Positions 7,985 to 18,178 of a stretch of DNA of 42,217 nucleotides are shown one piece after another. A program made the translations under genes and the position numbers. How positions within the stretch are numbered: position 1 is the stretch's first letter; the number at the start of each line of letters is the position of its first letter. The stretch spans positions 1 through 42,217 of the forward strand of contig SYAD01000095.1 in NCBI GenBank assembly GCA_005789005.1. Reading direction: 5' to 3'. The notes beneath the pieces are model-generated. The model ran no database searches and had not been told where the DNA came from. It saw only the letters and a program-made list of their open reading frames with translations. Origin of the DNA: Planctomycetia bacterium (GTDB taxonomy: Bacteria; Planctomycetota; Phycisphaerae; Phycisphaerales; SM1A02).

Positions 7985-10681
7985 ATGAGCGTTGCAACCC
8001 GTGAAACCCCCGCCATGAAGCAATATGACCGCTTCAAACGCGAGCATCCGGGCTGCCTCCTTTTCTTTCGCATAGGCGACTTTTACGAACTCTTTGACGA
8101 GGACGCCGTCACGGCTTCACGCGCGCTTGGAATTACTTTAACCGAGCGCACCAAAGGCGTGCCCATGGCTGGCGTTCCCCATCACGCCGCCGAGGGATAT
8201 TTGCGCCGCCTTGTCGAGCAAGGGTTTCGCGTCGCGGTGTGCGAACAAATCCAAGATGCCAAAGACGCCAAGGGCGTGGTGGACCGCGCGGTCACGCGCG
8301 TTGTAACTCCAGGCACTCTGGTTGATGAAGCGTTGCTTGACGCCGGCGTCGCCAATCGCGTTGCCGCCGTGGCCATGAGCGCGGACGGCGCAAGCGTTGG
8401 AATTGCATCGGCTGAACTTTCCACCGGCGCGTTTGAAGTTTTCACAGTGGCCACAAATGAATGGCTTGATTTGATCGCGCGTTTGGAGCCCGCGGAATTA
8501 TTGCTGCCCGAGGGTTTTGCGCACAAGGATCATGCGGCCACCTTGGTGAAGTCATGCCTTGAGCGGCCGGCGTGGAACTTTGCCGCGCATGACGCCGCGC
8601 AATTGCTGCAAAAGCACTACAAAGTGGCTGCTTTAAGCGGCTTTGGCTTAACCGACGATGGCGCCGCCACAAGCGCGGCCGGCGCGCTGCTTCGCTATTT
8701 CATAGAGACTCAAGCCGCGGGCAATGGCGCCGCGTTGGCGCATCTACGCGCCCCGCTTCCAGTTGAGCATTCACAATCCCTCATCATGGACGCGGCATCA
8801 CTGCGCTCACTTGAAGTGGAACGCACCATGCGCAGTCAATCCACCGAGGGCTCATTGATCGCGTGCTTGGAGTCGCCGCGCACCGCCATGGGCCGTCGAC
8901 TTGTACGCGCATGGTTGGTGCGACCATCATGTGATCGAAATCAAATCATGCTCCGCCATGATCGCGTGGCGTTGTTGGTTGCCGACACGCGCCGACGCGG
9001 CGAGATTGAACAAACACTTGATATCGTTCAAGACATCGCGCGTATCGGGGCACGGCTGGCACTTGGTCGCGCAACTCCGCGCGACTTGCTTGCGCTGGGT
9101 CGCAGCGTGGTGGCCGCGGAGCAACTCATGGCGCTTCTTCCCGCGGACAGCGCGTTTGATCACGATCGACTTGCGCTGCAAGAACCCGTGCGTGCTCTGA
9201 AGTCGTTGGCTGAAAAAATTGTGACCGCCTGCGTGGACGCGCCACCCGCGCACATGCGTGAAGGCGGCTTATTTCGCAGTGGTTTTAACGCGGAATTGGA
9301 CGAGTGTCATGTCTTGCAACGCGACGCCGACGGTTGGCTTGCGGACTATCAGAAGGCGTTGATTGAGCGCACTGGCATCACCACTTTGAAGGTTGGATTC
9401 AACCGCGTCTTTGGCTATTACATTGAAGTCACCAATTCACATGTCGGAAAAATTCCCGTGGACTTCACGCGCCGGCAGACCGTGAAGAACGGCGAGCGCT
9501 GCATCACGCCGGAGTTGCGCGAGTTTGAAGTGAAGGTACTGGGCGCCGAGCGGCGCGCGCTTGATTGCGAGCAAAAACTTTTCGACGCGCTGTGCGTGGA
9601 AGTGTCCGCGCACATTCGCGTCATTCAACGCGTGGGTGAACTAGTGGCCGAAATCGACGCGCTGACTTCGTTCGCGTCAACGGCGCAGCGGCGCAACCAT
9701 GTCCGCCCCACCATGGTGGACGAACCACTCTTGGACATCGTGGATGGACGCCACCCTGCCCTAGAAATTTCCCTTGGCCGAAAATTAATTCCCAACAGCG
9801 CGCTGCTTGGTCCCGCCAACCAAGTGAACAAGTCCACGCTTGCATTGATCACCGGCCCAAATATGGCTGGAAAAAGCACATATATCAGGCAAAATGCGCT
9901 GATTGTGATTCTGGCTCACGCTGGCGCTTTCGTGCCCGCGCACAGCGCCACCATTGGAATCACCGACCGCATCTTCACTCGCATCGGCGCGTCGGACGAA
10001 CTGCACTTGGGTCAATCCACGTTCATGATTGAAATGTTGGAGGCCGCGCGCATTCTGCACCAGGCGACTGAGCGAAGTTTAATTGTGATGGACGAAATTG
10101 GCCGCGGCACCAGCACGCTGGATGGCTTGAGTTTGGCGTGGGCCATCGCGGAGGGACTTGCAGCGCGCGGTTGCCGAACATTCTTCGCCACGCACTATCA
10201 CGAGATCACTTCTCTTGCGGATCGATTGCCGCGCATCACAAACCTGCATGTGACGGTGCGTGAATGGGACAATGGAATTGTGTTCCTGCACAAGATCGCC
10301 ACAGGCCACGCCGATCGCAGTTATGGAATTCATGTTGCACGCTTGGCGGGCTTGCCGCTGGATGTGGTGGCGCGCGCCGAAGCCATTTTGGATTCACTGG
10401 CGGTTGAAACAGAAAGCCAAACTTCCGACCCTGGGAAATTGAGGCGCGCCGAAAAGAGTTCCAAAGCGGCCCCCACCGCCCCCGACTTGTTCTCGCAACT
10501 GCCAGGCTCAGATCAACAATTCGCCGCCAAACCCATTCTGAAAAACATTCAAAAACCAAGCCAAACGCTGCAAGAACTGCAATCCGTGGATCTAAATCAA
10601 CTCACCCCATTGCAAGCCTTCGACGCCCTGCGCCGCCTTCAAGCCGCCGCGCTTGAAGAGTTGGGGCAAACCAAATCTTAA
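7985..10681 (+). CDS. mutS: DNA mismatch repair protein MutS
   Basis: 898 aa; 'MKQYDRFKREHPGCLLFFRIGDFYELFDEDA', Walker A 'TGPNMAGKSTYIRQ', 'DEIGRGTSTLDG'. Confidence 0.98.
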   Translation: MSVATRETPAMKQYDRFKREHPGCLLFFRIGDFYELFDEDAVTASRALGITLTERTKGVPMAGVPHHAAEGYLRRLVEQGFRVAVCEQIQDAKDAKGVVDRAVTRVVTPGTLVDEALLDAGVANRVAAVAMSADGASVGIASAELSTGAFEVFTVATNEWLDLIARLEPAELLLPEGFAHKDHAATLVKSCLERPAWNFAAHDAAQLLQKHYKVAALSGFGLTDDGAATSAAGALLRYFIETQAAGNGAALAHLRAPLPVEHSQSLIMDAASLRSLEVERTMRSQSTEGSLIACLESPRTAMGRRLVRAWLVRPSCDRNQIMLRHDRVALLVADTRRRGEIEQTLDIVQDIARIGARLALGRATPRDLLALGRSVVAAEQLMALLPADSAFDHDRLALQEPVRALKSLAEKIVTACVDAPPAHMREGGLFRSGFNAELDECHVLQRDADGWLADYQKALIERTGITTLKVGFNRVFGYYIEVTNSHVGKIPVDFTRRQTVKNGERCITPELREFEVKVLGAERRALDCEQKLFDALCVEVSAHIRVIQRVGELVAEIDALTSFASTAQRRNHVRPTMVDEPLLDIVDGRHPALEISLGRKLIPNSALLGPANQVNKSTLALITGPNMAGKSTYIRQNALIVILAHAGAFVPAHSATIGITDRIFTRIGASDELHLGQSTFMIEMLEAARILHQATERSLIVMDEIGRGTSTLDGLSLAWAIAEGLAARGCRTFFATHYHEITSLADRLPRITNLHVTVREWDNGIVFLHKIATGHADRSYGIHVARLAGLPLDVVARAEAILDSLAVETESQTSDPGKLRRAEKSSKAAPTAPDLFSQLPGSDQQFAAKPILKNIQKPSQTLQELQSVDLNQLTPLQAFDALRRLQAAALEELGQTKS

Positions 10682-10711
10682 AAATAGCGCTTCCCTCCCG
10701 CCAATTTAAAA

Positions 10712-10740
10712 TTGCCCCTTTTTCACAGCCACGCTAGGAT
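10712..10740 (+). promoter_or_regulatory. Putative promoter of the TolC-like gene
   Basis: TTGCCC (10712-10717), 17-nt spacer, TAGGAT (10735-10740), 10 nt before ATG 10751. Confidence 0.4.
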
Positions 10741-10750
10741 TGCGACATCA

Positions 10751-12304
10751 ATGCAATCTGAATTTTTCAACCGCTTCATGACTGTCTCGCTGATTGGCAG
10801 CGCGCTTGTTGGCTTGAACGCCTGCCAAAGCGACGACCCGTGGAACGAGGCGCGATTTGAAAAACTTGTTTCGCAATCCTCCGCAACTCCATGGTCATTG
10901 GAAAAAGACAATGAGGCGCCGCAAGACGCCAAAGGCCGCGCGGAAACAGAAGCGGAAAAACAATTTCAAGCGCTTCCAAAAGATGGCCCCAACACTTTGC
11001 CGTCACTTGTGGAGTTTGCGCTGGACAACAATCCAACCACCCGCGGTGAATGGCAGAAAGCCAAATCGCGCGCGGCGCAACTTGGTCGCATTGAAAGTTT
11101 ATATCTGCCAACCCTCTCCGCCTCTGGCTTTGGTGGCTATGTGCAACAGATCGGCTACATCAACACTGAACGCTTTAGAAACACCGGTCCAATGATGCAA
11201 GGCTCGTTAAATTTGGCTTGGATCTTGGTGGATTTTGGTCGCCGCGACGCGCAAACTGAATCCGCGCGACGCGCCTTGATGGCGTCCAACTATTCATTCA
11301 ACCGCGGCATTCAAAGAGTCATCTTTGAAGTGCAGGATGCGTACTTTAGTTTGGACGCCAAACTTGCCTTGCTTCAAACCGCCGAGCAAAATCTAGAGAC
11401 CGCGCGCGTGCAACTGGAAGCCGTTGAAGATCGCCTGATTGTTGGATTGGCCACGCGCCCCGAAATGTTGCTGGCCAAACAGCAATACACGCAGGCTCAA
11501 TTCGCGCTTGAAGCCGCGGGCAGCGCAACCTTTGACGCGCAATCCACATTGGCGCGCCGCGTTGGCTTGTCCGCAGAAACAGAAATCAAAATCACAAGTT
11601 TGCAACGCCTAGCCCTTCCTGAAGATATGAGCGCGCAAGTGGATGACTTGATTCGCACCTCCATTCGTGGCCGTCCTGATTTGCTCGCCGCCGTGGAACG
11701 CGTGCGTGGCGCCGACGCCGACATTAAACTTGCCGAGGCTCAATTCTTGCCCATCGTGAACGCTGGCGCCATGGTTGGACAAACTCGATTTTGGTACGAC
11801 GGCCGCACATCTTTGGGCGATCCAACCACAAATCAAAATTTCTGGGGACCCGAGTACTCCGCTGGTTTGAACGGTTCTTGGCTGCTATTTGATGGTTTTG
11901 AGCGCACCAACGCCGTGCGTCAAGCGCGCGCGGACCGCGCCGTTGCCGCGGCCGATCTTGAAAAGATGCGCCTTGAAGCCACAAGCGAAGTGTGGGATTC
12001 CTACTTTGTGCATCTTGCGGCCATCAAGCAATTCGCGTTCGGCGAGTCGCTGCTCAAGGCCAGCCAAGATTCCTACGACTCCGTGTTCGAGTCCTATGTG
12101 AATGGATTGAGCAACATCAACAATGTTCTCACCGCGGAATCAGCGTTGTTCACCGCGCGCTCCACACTCATTCGCACGCGCGCGGAGTTGCTGGCGTCGG
12201 CGGCCAAGCTTGCCTTTGCCGTGGGATCACCCGAGGACACATCGCGATGGACCCGTAAATCCAATATGGCGTCCAAATCTTCCTCCACCGCGCCACGCGA
12301 ATAA
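10751..12304 (+). CDS. TolC-family outer membrane efflux lipoprotein
   Basis: ORF 10712-12304; likely start ATG 10751 (MQSEFFNRFMTVSLIGSALVGLNACQS, lipobox LNAC); coiled-coil OEP-type repeats. Confidence 0.85.
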   Translation: MQSEFFNRFMTVSLIGSALVGLNACQSDDPWNEARFEKLVSQSSATPWSLEKDNEAPQDAKGRAETEAEKQFQALPKDGPNTLPSLVEFALDNNPTTRGEWQKAKSRAAQLGRIESLYLPTLSASGFGGYVQQIGYINTERFRNTGPMMQGSLNLAWILVDFGRRDAQTESARRALMASNYSFNRGIQRVIFEVQDAYFSLDAKLALLQTAEQNLETARVQLEAVEDRLIVGLATRPEMLLAKQQYTQAQFALEAAGSATFDAQSTLARRVGLSAETEIKITSLQRLALPEDMSAQVDDLIRTSIRGRPDLLAAVERVRGADADIKLAEAQFLPIVNAGAMVGQTRFWYDGRTSLGDPTTNQNFWGPEYSAGLNGSWLLFDGFERTNAVRQARADRAVAAADLEKMRLEATSEVWDSYFVHLAAIKQFAFGESLLKASQDSYDSVFESYVNGLSNINNVLTAESALFTARSTLIRTRAELLASAAKLAFAVGSPEDTSRWTRKSNMASKSSSTAPRE

Positions 12305-12364
12305 TTTTGATTGTTCGAGTAATCCCCGCGCCACTAGCTTGTGCGCGTTGCGTACTATTGAGTC

Positions 12365-12928
12365 ATGAACGCAACCCTTCTGCAGAGCGCATTTGAACAG
12401 TCACTGCCCTACGACCGCTATTTAGAAAGCGATCCTGGACGCGCCGGCGCTTGGCGCAGCGTTGAGAAAAGCGTGCGGCTCACCAGCGAGCAAGAAACAC
12501 TTCTAAAATCTTTTGTGCGCCACATGCCCGTGCTTGTTGTCAGCGGCGTGTGGTGCGGCGACTGCGCGCAGCAAGGTCCAATGCTTCACGCCATTGCCAA
12601 AGCGTGTCCGCAGATTGATTTGCGCTGGATCGACCGCGATGCGCGGCCCGATTTGACCGAGCACACCAAAGTGTGTGGCGGCGCGCGCGTACCCGTGGTT
12701 GTATGGATGGCGGAGGATTTTGAATTTGTCTCCCTTCTTGGCGACCGCACTCTCAGCCGCTACCGATCCATCGCCCGCAAGCAACTTGGATTTACTTGTC
12801 CAATGCCTGGAGTTGCGCTGCCCGCCGACGAAGGCGCGGAAACTCTGCAAGAGTGGCTGAACGAATTCGAACGCGTGCAACTTTTGCTGCGGCTTTCAGG
12901 CCGCTTGCGCCAAAAACACGGCGATTGA
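12365..12928 (+). CDS. Thioredoxin-family protein
   Basis: 187 aa; 'VLVVSGVWCGDCAQQGPML' CxxC-type active site and 'ARVPVVVWM' cis-Pro-like motif. Confidence 0.8.
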   Translation: MNATLLQSAFEQSLPYDRYLESDPGRAGAWRSVEKSVRLTSEQETLLKSFVRHMPVLVVSGVWCGDCAQQGPMLHAIAKACPQIDLRWIDRDARPDLTEHTKVCGGARVPVVVWMAEDFEFVSLLGDRTLSRYRSIARKQLGFTCPMPGVALPADEGAETLQEWLNEFERVQLLLRLSGRLRQKHGD

Positions 12929-12981
12929 TTTGCGCGCCTGTGATCTTGTTGCGCTGAGCCCAGCGATGCCACAAAATTTAT

Positions 12982-14016
12982 TTAAGAAATCGCGCGCCAA
13001 GGAGCGGCGACATCATGCTCTGCCAATTTCCAGCACGCCTCGAGCATTTCGCGCAAGCCTTCACCCGTGGCGCCACTCACCACCACGCGCCGCGCCGCGG
13101 GCACGCGCAATGCGTTGCACATTTTCATAACTTTCTTGGCGCGCTCCGCCTCCGGAATTAAATCCACTTTGTTCAACACCAACAGCTCCGGCTTGGCGCC
13201 CAATTCCGCGCTGAACACCGCGAGCTCGTTGCGGATCAATTCCACATTCGCTATCGGATCAGAGCCATCATCTGGAACCATGTCCACCAAATGCAAGATC
13301 ACGCGCGTGCGCTCAATGTGGCGCAGAAATTCATATCCCAAGCCGGCGCCTTCGGAAGCGCCCTCGATCAATCCCGGCAAATCCGCGAACACAAGACGCC
13401 GATCGCCCGGCAACTCGGCGATTCCCAACTGCGGCGAAAGCGTGGTGAATGGATAGGCGCCAATCTTGGCTTCGGCGCGGGTTAACGCGCAAAGCATCGT
13501 GCTTTTACCGGCGTTGGGCAATCCAACCAAACCAACATCGGCGATCAATTTCAATTCAAAGCGCAACATGCGCTCAATGGCGGGCTCGCCTGGAGTGAAT
13601 TCCGCCGGCGATTGATGCGTGCTGGTTTTAAAATTCTCGTTGCCCAAACCGCCCTTGCCACCTTTGGCAACAACCAATTCTTGATCGGGCAAAACCATGT
13701 CGCACAACAACTCGCCGGTCGTGTCGTCAAACACCAACGTGCCGCAAGGCACTCGCACAATCACGGATTGACCGTTGGCTCCGTGGCAACTTTTGGAAAG
13801 CCCTTTCTCACCATCGGTCGCGAAAAAATGTCGTTGATATCGAAACGCAAGCAGCGTGTCCAAGTGCGCGTCCGTCACGATTGTGATGGTGCCGCCGTCG
13901 CCGCCATCACCGCCGTCTGGACCAGCCTTGGGATTGGATTTCTCGTGGCGCATGTGGCTTGCGCCATTGCCGCCCTTGCCAGATCGCACCATGATTTGCG
14001 CACGATCAACAAGCAT
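12982..14016 (-). CDS. obg: Obg/CgtA GTPase
   Basis: 344 aa; Gly-rich Obg fold then 'GLPNAGKSTMLCALTRAEAKIGAYPFTTLSPQLG', 'FADLPGLIEGA', 'NKVDLI'. Confidence 0.97.
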   Translation of the reverse strand: MLVDRAQIMVRSGKGGNGASHMRHEKSNPKAGPDGGDGGDGGTITIVTDAHLDTLLAFRYQRHFFATDGEKGLSKSCHGANGQSVIVRVPCGTLVFDDTTGELLCDMVLPDQELVVAKGGKGGLGNENFKTSTHQSPAEFTPGEPAIERMLRFELKLIADVGLVGLPNAGKSTMLCALTRAEAKIGAYPFTTLSPQLGIAELPGDRRLVFADLPGLIEGASEGAGLGYEFLRHIERTRVILHLVDMVPDDGSDPIANVELIRNELAVFSAELGAKPELLVLNKVDLIPEAERAKKVMKMCNALRVPAARRVVVSGATGEGLREMLEACWKLAEHDVAAPWRAIS

Positions 14017-14086
14017 GTTTCATCTATCCGACCCTTGGGGTCAATATGGCCAGCCAAACGCGCCGGCCAAATGCAGTGTGTGAAAT

Positions 14087-14329
14087 TTAGTTCGACGGCA
14101 GAATGTCAACGAAGCGTCCGCGGAAAGCCACCTTGCCATCGGCGCCCGCCATGATGGCGTCGTCCTTGGCGCGGAACGCGTTCTTGCCTGGCTTCCACTT
14201 GGTGCCGCGCTGATGCAAAATAATGCAGCCAGTTCGGGCAGCTTGACCGCCGTAAAGTTTAATGCCCAAGTGTTGCGCGTTGGAGTCGCGACCGTTTTCA
14301 GTTGAGCCTTGACCTTTTTTGTGTGCCAT
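14087..14329 (-). CDS. rpmA: 50S ribosomal protein L27
   Basis: 80 aa; [59 protein letters not shown]. Confidence 0.97.
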   Translation of the reverse strand: MAHKKGQGSTENGRDSNAQHLGIKLYGGQAARTGCIILHQRGTKWKPGKNAFRAKDDAIMAGADGKVAFRGRFVDILPSN

Positions 14330-14373
14330 AGTTTGGTTCCTTCAAATGCGTTTCCAGAAATTCTGGGTCGGGC

Positions 14374-14402
14374 AGTTTAGCGAACATTTCAACTTTCGCC
14401 AA
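14374..14402 (-). promoter_or_regulatory. Putative sigma70-type promoter of rpmA-obg
   Basis: Minus strand TTGGCG - 17 nt - TAAACT upstream of rpmA. Confidence 0.5.
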
Positions 14403-14491
14403 GCCTTTGAACCAAGTCTTTCAACGTTTTTTACATGGGATGAAATGGGGCAGCCAGCCCTGAAAATCACCACAAAATTCAACTGAATGTA

Positions 14492-15127
14492 TTAACGCAT
14501 GATCCAGCGGGGATTTTGCTCGTTCCCTGGGGGCGCCAAAGGCACTTCGCCAATCAACGCAACGCGATCGCAATTCATTTGGTAATCCACGCGCCAAGTC
14601 TTCTTCAAAATGATGGGCTTCTTGGTGGCTGGATCCACAACAGGTTTCTTGATATTTGAAAGACCCGTGACCAGAATTGAAAAGCGCTTGACTTCTGGTC
14701 CCGCTTTCCAAATCGCCACTCCGCTCTTCGCATTTTCCTCACCGGTCATGATGTCGCCAATCAACGCGGATTGATCTTCGTGCAATGGATTGGCCAACAA
14801 CGCTTGCACCGCGCGTTGCACACGTCGTGGAACTCCTTCGCCGGCGCTGAAGAGACGCCCCTCCTCGTCAAGAAGTTCCCACTGCGGCGCGATACTTCGC
14901 TCACGCTTGGTTCGATTGACAATGGTGTAGGTGGAGTACCAAAATAATTCGCCCGTCTCGCCGTCCTTGAAAATACGCAATGGACCAACTTGATAATCCA
15001 TCACCCACTCATCCGCATTGCGAATGCGCGCGACCGGCGTGGCTTGCGCGGTTGAATCTGCGGCAGGTGGCGTGGTCGCATCTATGGCGAGCATCAACAG
15101 TACGACAAAGGAAAGCATCGGGGTCAT
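14492..15127 (-). CDS. Secreted hypothetical protein
   Basis: ORF to 15136 (TTG); ATG at 15127 (MTPMLSFVVLLMLAIDATTPPA signal peptide-like). Confidence 0.65.
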   Translation of the reverse strand: MTPMLSFVVLLMLAIDATTPPAADSTAQATPVARIRNADEWVMDYQVGPLRIFKDGETGELFWYSTYTIVNRTKRERSIAPQWELLDEEGRLFSAGEGVPRRVQRAVQALLANPLHEDQSALIGDIMTGEENAKSGVAIWKAGPEVKRFSILVTGLSNIKKPVVDPATKKPIILKKTWRVDYQMNCDRVALIGEVPLAPPGNEQNPRWIMR

Positions 15128-15174
15128 GGTAACCAATACGCAGCCAATCCTGAATCGGTGCTACGCTATTTTTT

Positions 15175-16101
15175 GTGAGTCACCAACCCAACATGGATGA
15201 TCGGTCGCTGCCAGTTGAGCCCTCACAAAGGCTGCCCGCCCTTGAAAAACTCCTGGGAAAGCGCCGCGCCGAAAGCAGCCGCTTTTTGGAGGCTTTCAAT
15301 CGCGAAGGCATATCCCTGAAGGACTTATGGAAGCGCGTTGACCATCGCGGCGACCTAGTGGCTGCGGGTCTTTTGTCGAGCAATCCAGGGCGAACCGCGT
15401 CTTTATTGATTTCACCAATTCAGAATCGCGAGCAAGCCTCCGAAACAACTTTGTTGATCCGAAGCATGGTTCAACATGCCATAGCGGATGGACAAATCGA
15501 TTTAATTCAATATCTGGGCGAGCCCAACGACGATTTGGAGCTGAGCGTTCTAAAAGACGCGGGCTTCATTGATCTGGCCCTGTTGGTTTCCATGGAGCGA
15601 TCCAATAGCCGCGGCGCCAAGCCTCCGCGCGCGCTGGACAATGTTGTGTTGACCTCTGATCCCATCGGCGACGAGGCCATGTTGGAGTTGCTGGAAAAAA
15701 CATACGAGGATTCGCTTGACTGTCCCGGCTTGTCCAAGTTGCGACATGGACAAGATATTTTGGATGGTCATCGCCGCGGCGGAAATTTTGATCCGCAACT
15801 TTGGACAGTCTTGCAAATCGACGGCGTCAACGCGGGTGTTTCAATTGTGAATTGCACTCCCGCCGCTGATTGCATGGAGGTCGGATACTTCGGCTTGGCA
15901 AAATTCGCGCGCAACAAGGGACTTGGCGCGCATTTGCTCGACCACGCTTTGTATCTTGCCGCAAAACACACTCAACGCAGCGTTTTGCTTGCTGTGGATG
16001 AGCGAAATATCCCCGCTTTACGCCTGTATTCGTCCAGGGGATTTCGCGTGGTCACTCGAAGAGTGGCGTTGGCTTTGTCAAGTTTAAAATCTTCCACATG
16101 A
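15175..16101 (+). CDS. GNAT-family N-acetyltransferase
   Basis: 308 aa; C-terminal 'VGYFGLAKFARNKGLGAHLLDHALYLAAKHTQRSVLLAVDERNIPALRLYSSRGFRVVTRR' acetyl-CoA binding motif; GTG start. Confidence 0.9.
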   Translation: MSHQPNMDDRSLPVEPSQRLPALEKLLGKRRAESSRFLEAFNREGISLKDLWKRVDHRGDLVAAGLLSSNPGRTASLLISPIQNREQASETTLLIRSMVQHAIADGQIDLIQYLGEPNDDLELSVLKDAGFIDLALLVSMERSNSRGAKPPRALDNVVLTSDPIGDEAMLELLEKTYEDSLDCPGLSKLRHGQDILDGHRRGGNFDPQLWTVLQIDGVNAGVSIVNCTPAADCMEVGYFGLAKFARNKGLGAHLLDHALYLAAKHTQRSVLLAVDERNIPALRLYSSRGFRVVTRRVALALSSLKSST

Positions 16102-16433
16102 TGTTGACAGTTGGCGCAAAAATGCGGTGCACAAGTTTTATTTTGTCGTGAACTCCAACGAATGCAAGCCTTTGCGCGCGCAAGAATTTTTTCATGCGAA
16201 TGAACGCTTGCACAACAAAAAACTCGCACTATTCTCCCTTGACTTCGCAGGACGCGGAACAGTTTGAGGCCAACCTGATTTGGTCGCAACCCTAGGAACG
16301 GATGACGCCATGCGCGATGGGGATCAACTGAGTTGGACTCGGTGTGGTTGTTCTATGCGCGCGTGGTTCCACTTGAATCGATTTGGTGCGATTGCTTGCC
16401 TGGCTTGGTCCAAGTTGGCTTGTGGGGCTTGGT

Positions 16434-16467
16434 CTGGCAAGGTTTGGCAAGGTTTGGCAACGTCTGG
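16434..16467 (+). repeat. 10-bp tandem repeat upstream of dnaA (TGGCAAGGTT x2 plus a degenerate copy)
   Basis: CTGGCAAGGT TTGGCAAGGT TTGGCAACGT CTGG. Confidence 0.7.
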
Positions 16468-16524
16468 ATTTGTGGTTGCGGTATCCGTCAATTTGTTTCA
16501 AAAACTCTTGGAGTCGCTTGCTCA

Positions 16525-18066
16525 ATGGTCACAGAACGCACTTTGGAACTACCAAGTCGGATACGAAGCTTGTTGGGTGAGCGTTTAGGAAACCGCCGCG
16601 CCGACATGTGGTTTGATTCCGCGTCCACGGTGAGCGTGGAGGGCGGAAAGTTGGCGGTGGAAGCTGAAAGTTCCTACGCCGCGGATTGGATTCGCAAGAA
16701 CTTTGGCGGCGATTTGCGCGCCGTGTCCCAAGAGGCGTTGGGCCGCGACGACTTTGAACTGCGCGTGAAAGAAACGCCTTCCACACACATCATCGATGCT
16801 CCCCCGCGCTCCACTGCCAACTCCGACCCGTCAGACAATCCTCCACTGCGAGCGCCCTTGCGCACGCACCACCGCACCACCGAGGCTTGGCGCCGCCTTG
16901 AGGATTTTGTGGTGGGTCCAAGCAACAAGATGGCGTTTGAATCGGCGCTGAATTTCGCCACCACACATTCAATTGGAAATTGCCTTGTGATCCATGGAAG
17001 TTGCGGCGTGGGAAAAACACATCTTCTTCAAGGGCTTTGCCGACGAAGGCGCGAGTCGCGTACGCAACAGCGCGTTCGCTACGTCACGGCCGAGCAATTC
17101 ACCAACGAATACATTCAATCGGTTCGCAATGGAACCATCGACGCCTTCCGCGCCCGCGTGCGCCGCGTGGATGTCCTTGCCATTGATGACGTGCATTTTC
17201 TCGCCGGTAAAACCGCCACGCAAAATGAATTTCTGCACACGCTTGACGCGGTGCAACTTGCCGGTTCGCAAGTGGTGCTTGCCACCGACGAGCATCCGCA
17301 CCTGGTGCGGCGCTTGAGTCAATCGCTCGTCAGCCGCATGCTCGCTGGCATGGTGGTGCGCGTTGAGGCGCCAGATCTTTCGCTGCGCAACGCGCTGGTC
17401 AAGTCCATCGCGCTGGGTCGATCCATCGCGCTTTCACAAGAAGCCATTCAAGCCATCGCTTTGCGCTGCGTTGGTGGAGCGCGCGAAATCGAGGGCGCTA
17501 TTTCCAGTTTGCAAGCTCTGCAATCCACGCAAGAACAACCCAGCGAGATTTCCTGCGCCATGGTTGATTCACTCTTGCGCCATGAGAAGGCGACTGCCGG
17601 TGGCATTCCCGTTCGGATCTGCGCGATCATGAATTTGGTGTGCTTGACTACAGGAGTTGAAGTTGAGCAACTCGCGGGTCAGAACAGACATCGGCGCGTC
17701 GCATTGGCCAGAGCGTTGGTGGCGTGGCTTGCGCGGCAGCACACATCGATGAGCTTTCCAGAAATCGCGCGAGCGCTTGGGCGAAATTCACATTCATCCG
17801 TTCACGCAAGCTCGGTGAAGATTGATTCCCTAATCAAATCGAATGAGAGCGTGGACGCCGGCGCCGCTGGAACATGCTTGGTGGTTGAATTGACATCGCG
17901 TCTCAGTCACGCCCTGCGCAACTCGCCCAACATGAACTCACGCAATTCAGCCAACAATTCAGCCAGCAATTCAGCCAGCAATTCAGCCAGCAATTCAGCC
18001 AGCAATTACTCGGGCAATTCCCAAAGAGGCGGCCAGCGCAACGCCGTCCGCGCGAATCGCCGTTGA
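16525..18066 (+). CDS. dnaA: Chromosomal replication initiator protein DnaA (divergent)
   Basis: ORF 16333-18066; likely ATG 16525 (MVTERTLELPSRIRSLLGERLG); Walker A 'HGSCGVGKTHLLQ', Walker B 'VLAIDDVHFLAGK', domain IV 'MSFPEIARALGRNSHSSVHASS'. Confidence 0.9.
   Translation: MVTERTLELPSRIRSLLGERLGNRRADMWFDSASTVSVEGGKLAVEAESSYAADWIRKNFGGDLRAVSQEALGRDDFELRVKETPSTHIIDAPPRSTANSDPSDNPPLRAPLRTHHRTTEAWRRLEDFVVGPSNKMAFESALNFATTHSIGNCLVIHGSCGVGKTHLLQGLCRRRRESRTQQRVRYVTAEQFTNEYIQSVRNGTIDAFRARVRRVDVLAIDDVHFLAGKTATQNEFLHTLDAVQLAGSQVVLATDEHPHLVRRLSQSLVSRMLAGMVVRVEAPDLSLRNALVKSIALGRSIALSQEAIQAIALRCVGGAREIEGAISSLQALQSTQEQPSEISCAMVDSLLRHEKATAGGIPVRICAIMNLVCLTTGVEVEQLAGQNRHRRVALARALVAWLARQHTSMSFPEIARALGRNSHSSVHASSVKIDSLIKSNESVDAGAAGTCLVVELTSRLSHALRNSPNMNSRNSANNSASNSASNSASNSASNYSGNSQRGGQRNAVRANRR
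17944..18003 (+). repeat. 12-bp in-frame tandem repeat (AATTCAGCCAGC x5, first unit AATTCAGCCAAC) in the 3' end of dnaA
   Basis: Encodes NSAN-(NSAS)4 beyond DnaA domain IV. Confidence 0.95.
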
Positions 18067-18178
18067 TCAAATACTCACATCTTAGTACGGCTTCAAAGTA
18101 CGGCTTCAAAGCACTGCGGCATTCAAGCCCTTGGAGTTGCGCTCGCCAAATCGAAAGCGCTGCGGCTACACTCGCCGA

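Noticed and set aside
17944-18003. Short regular repeats considered as a CRISPR array
   Set aside because: 12-bp repeats without spacers, in frame inside dnaA.
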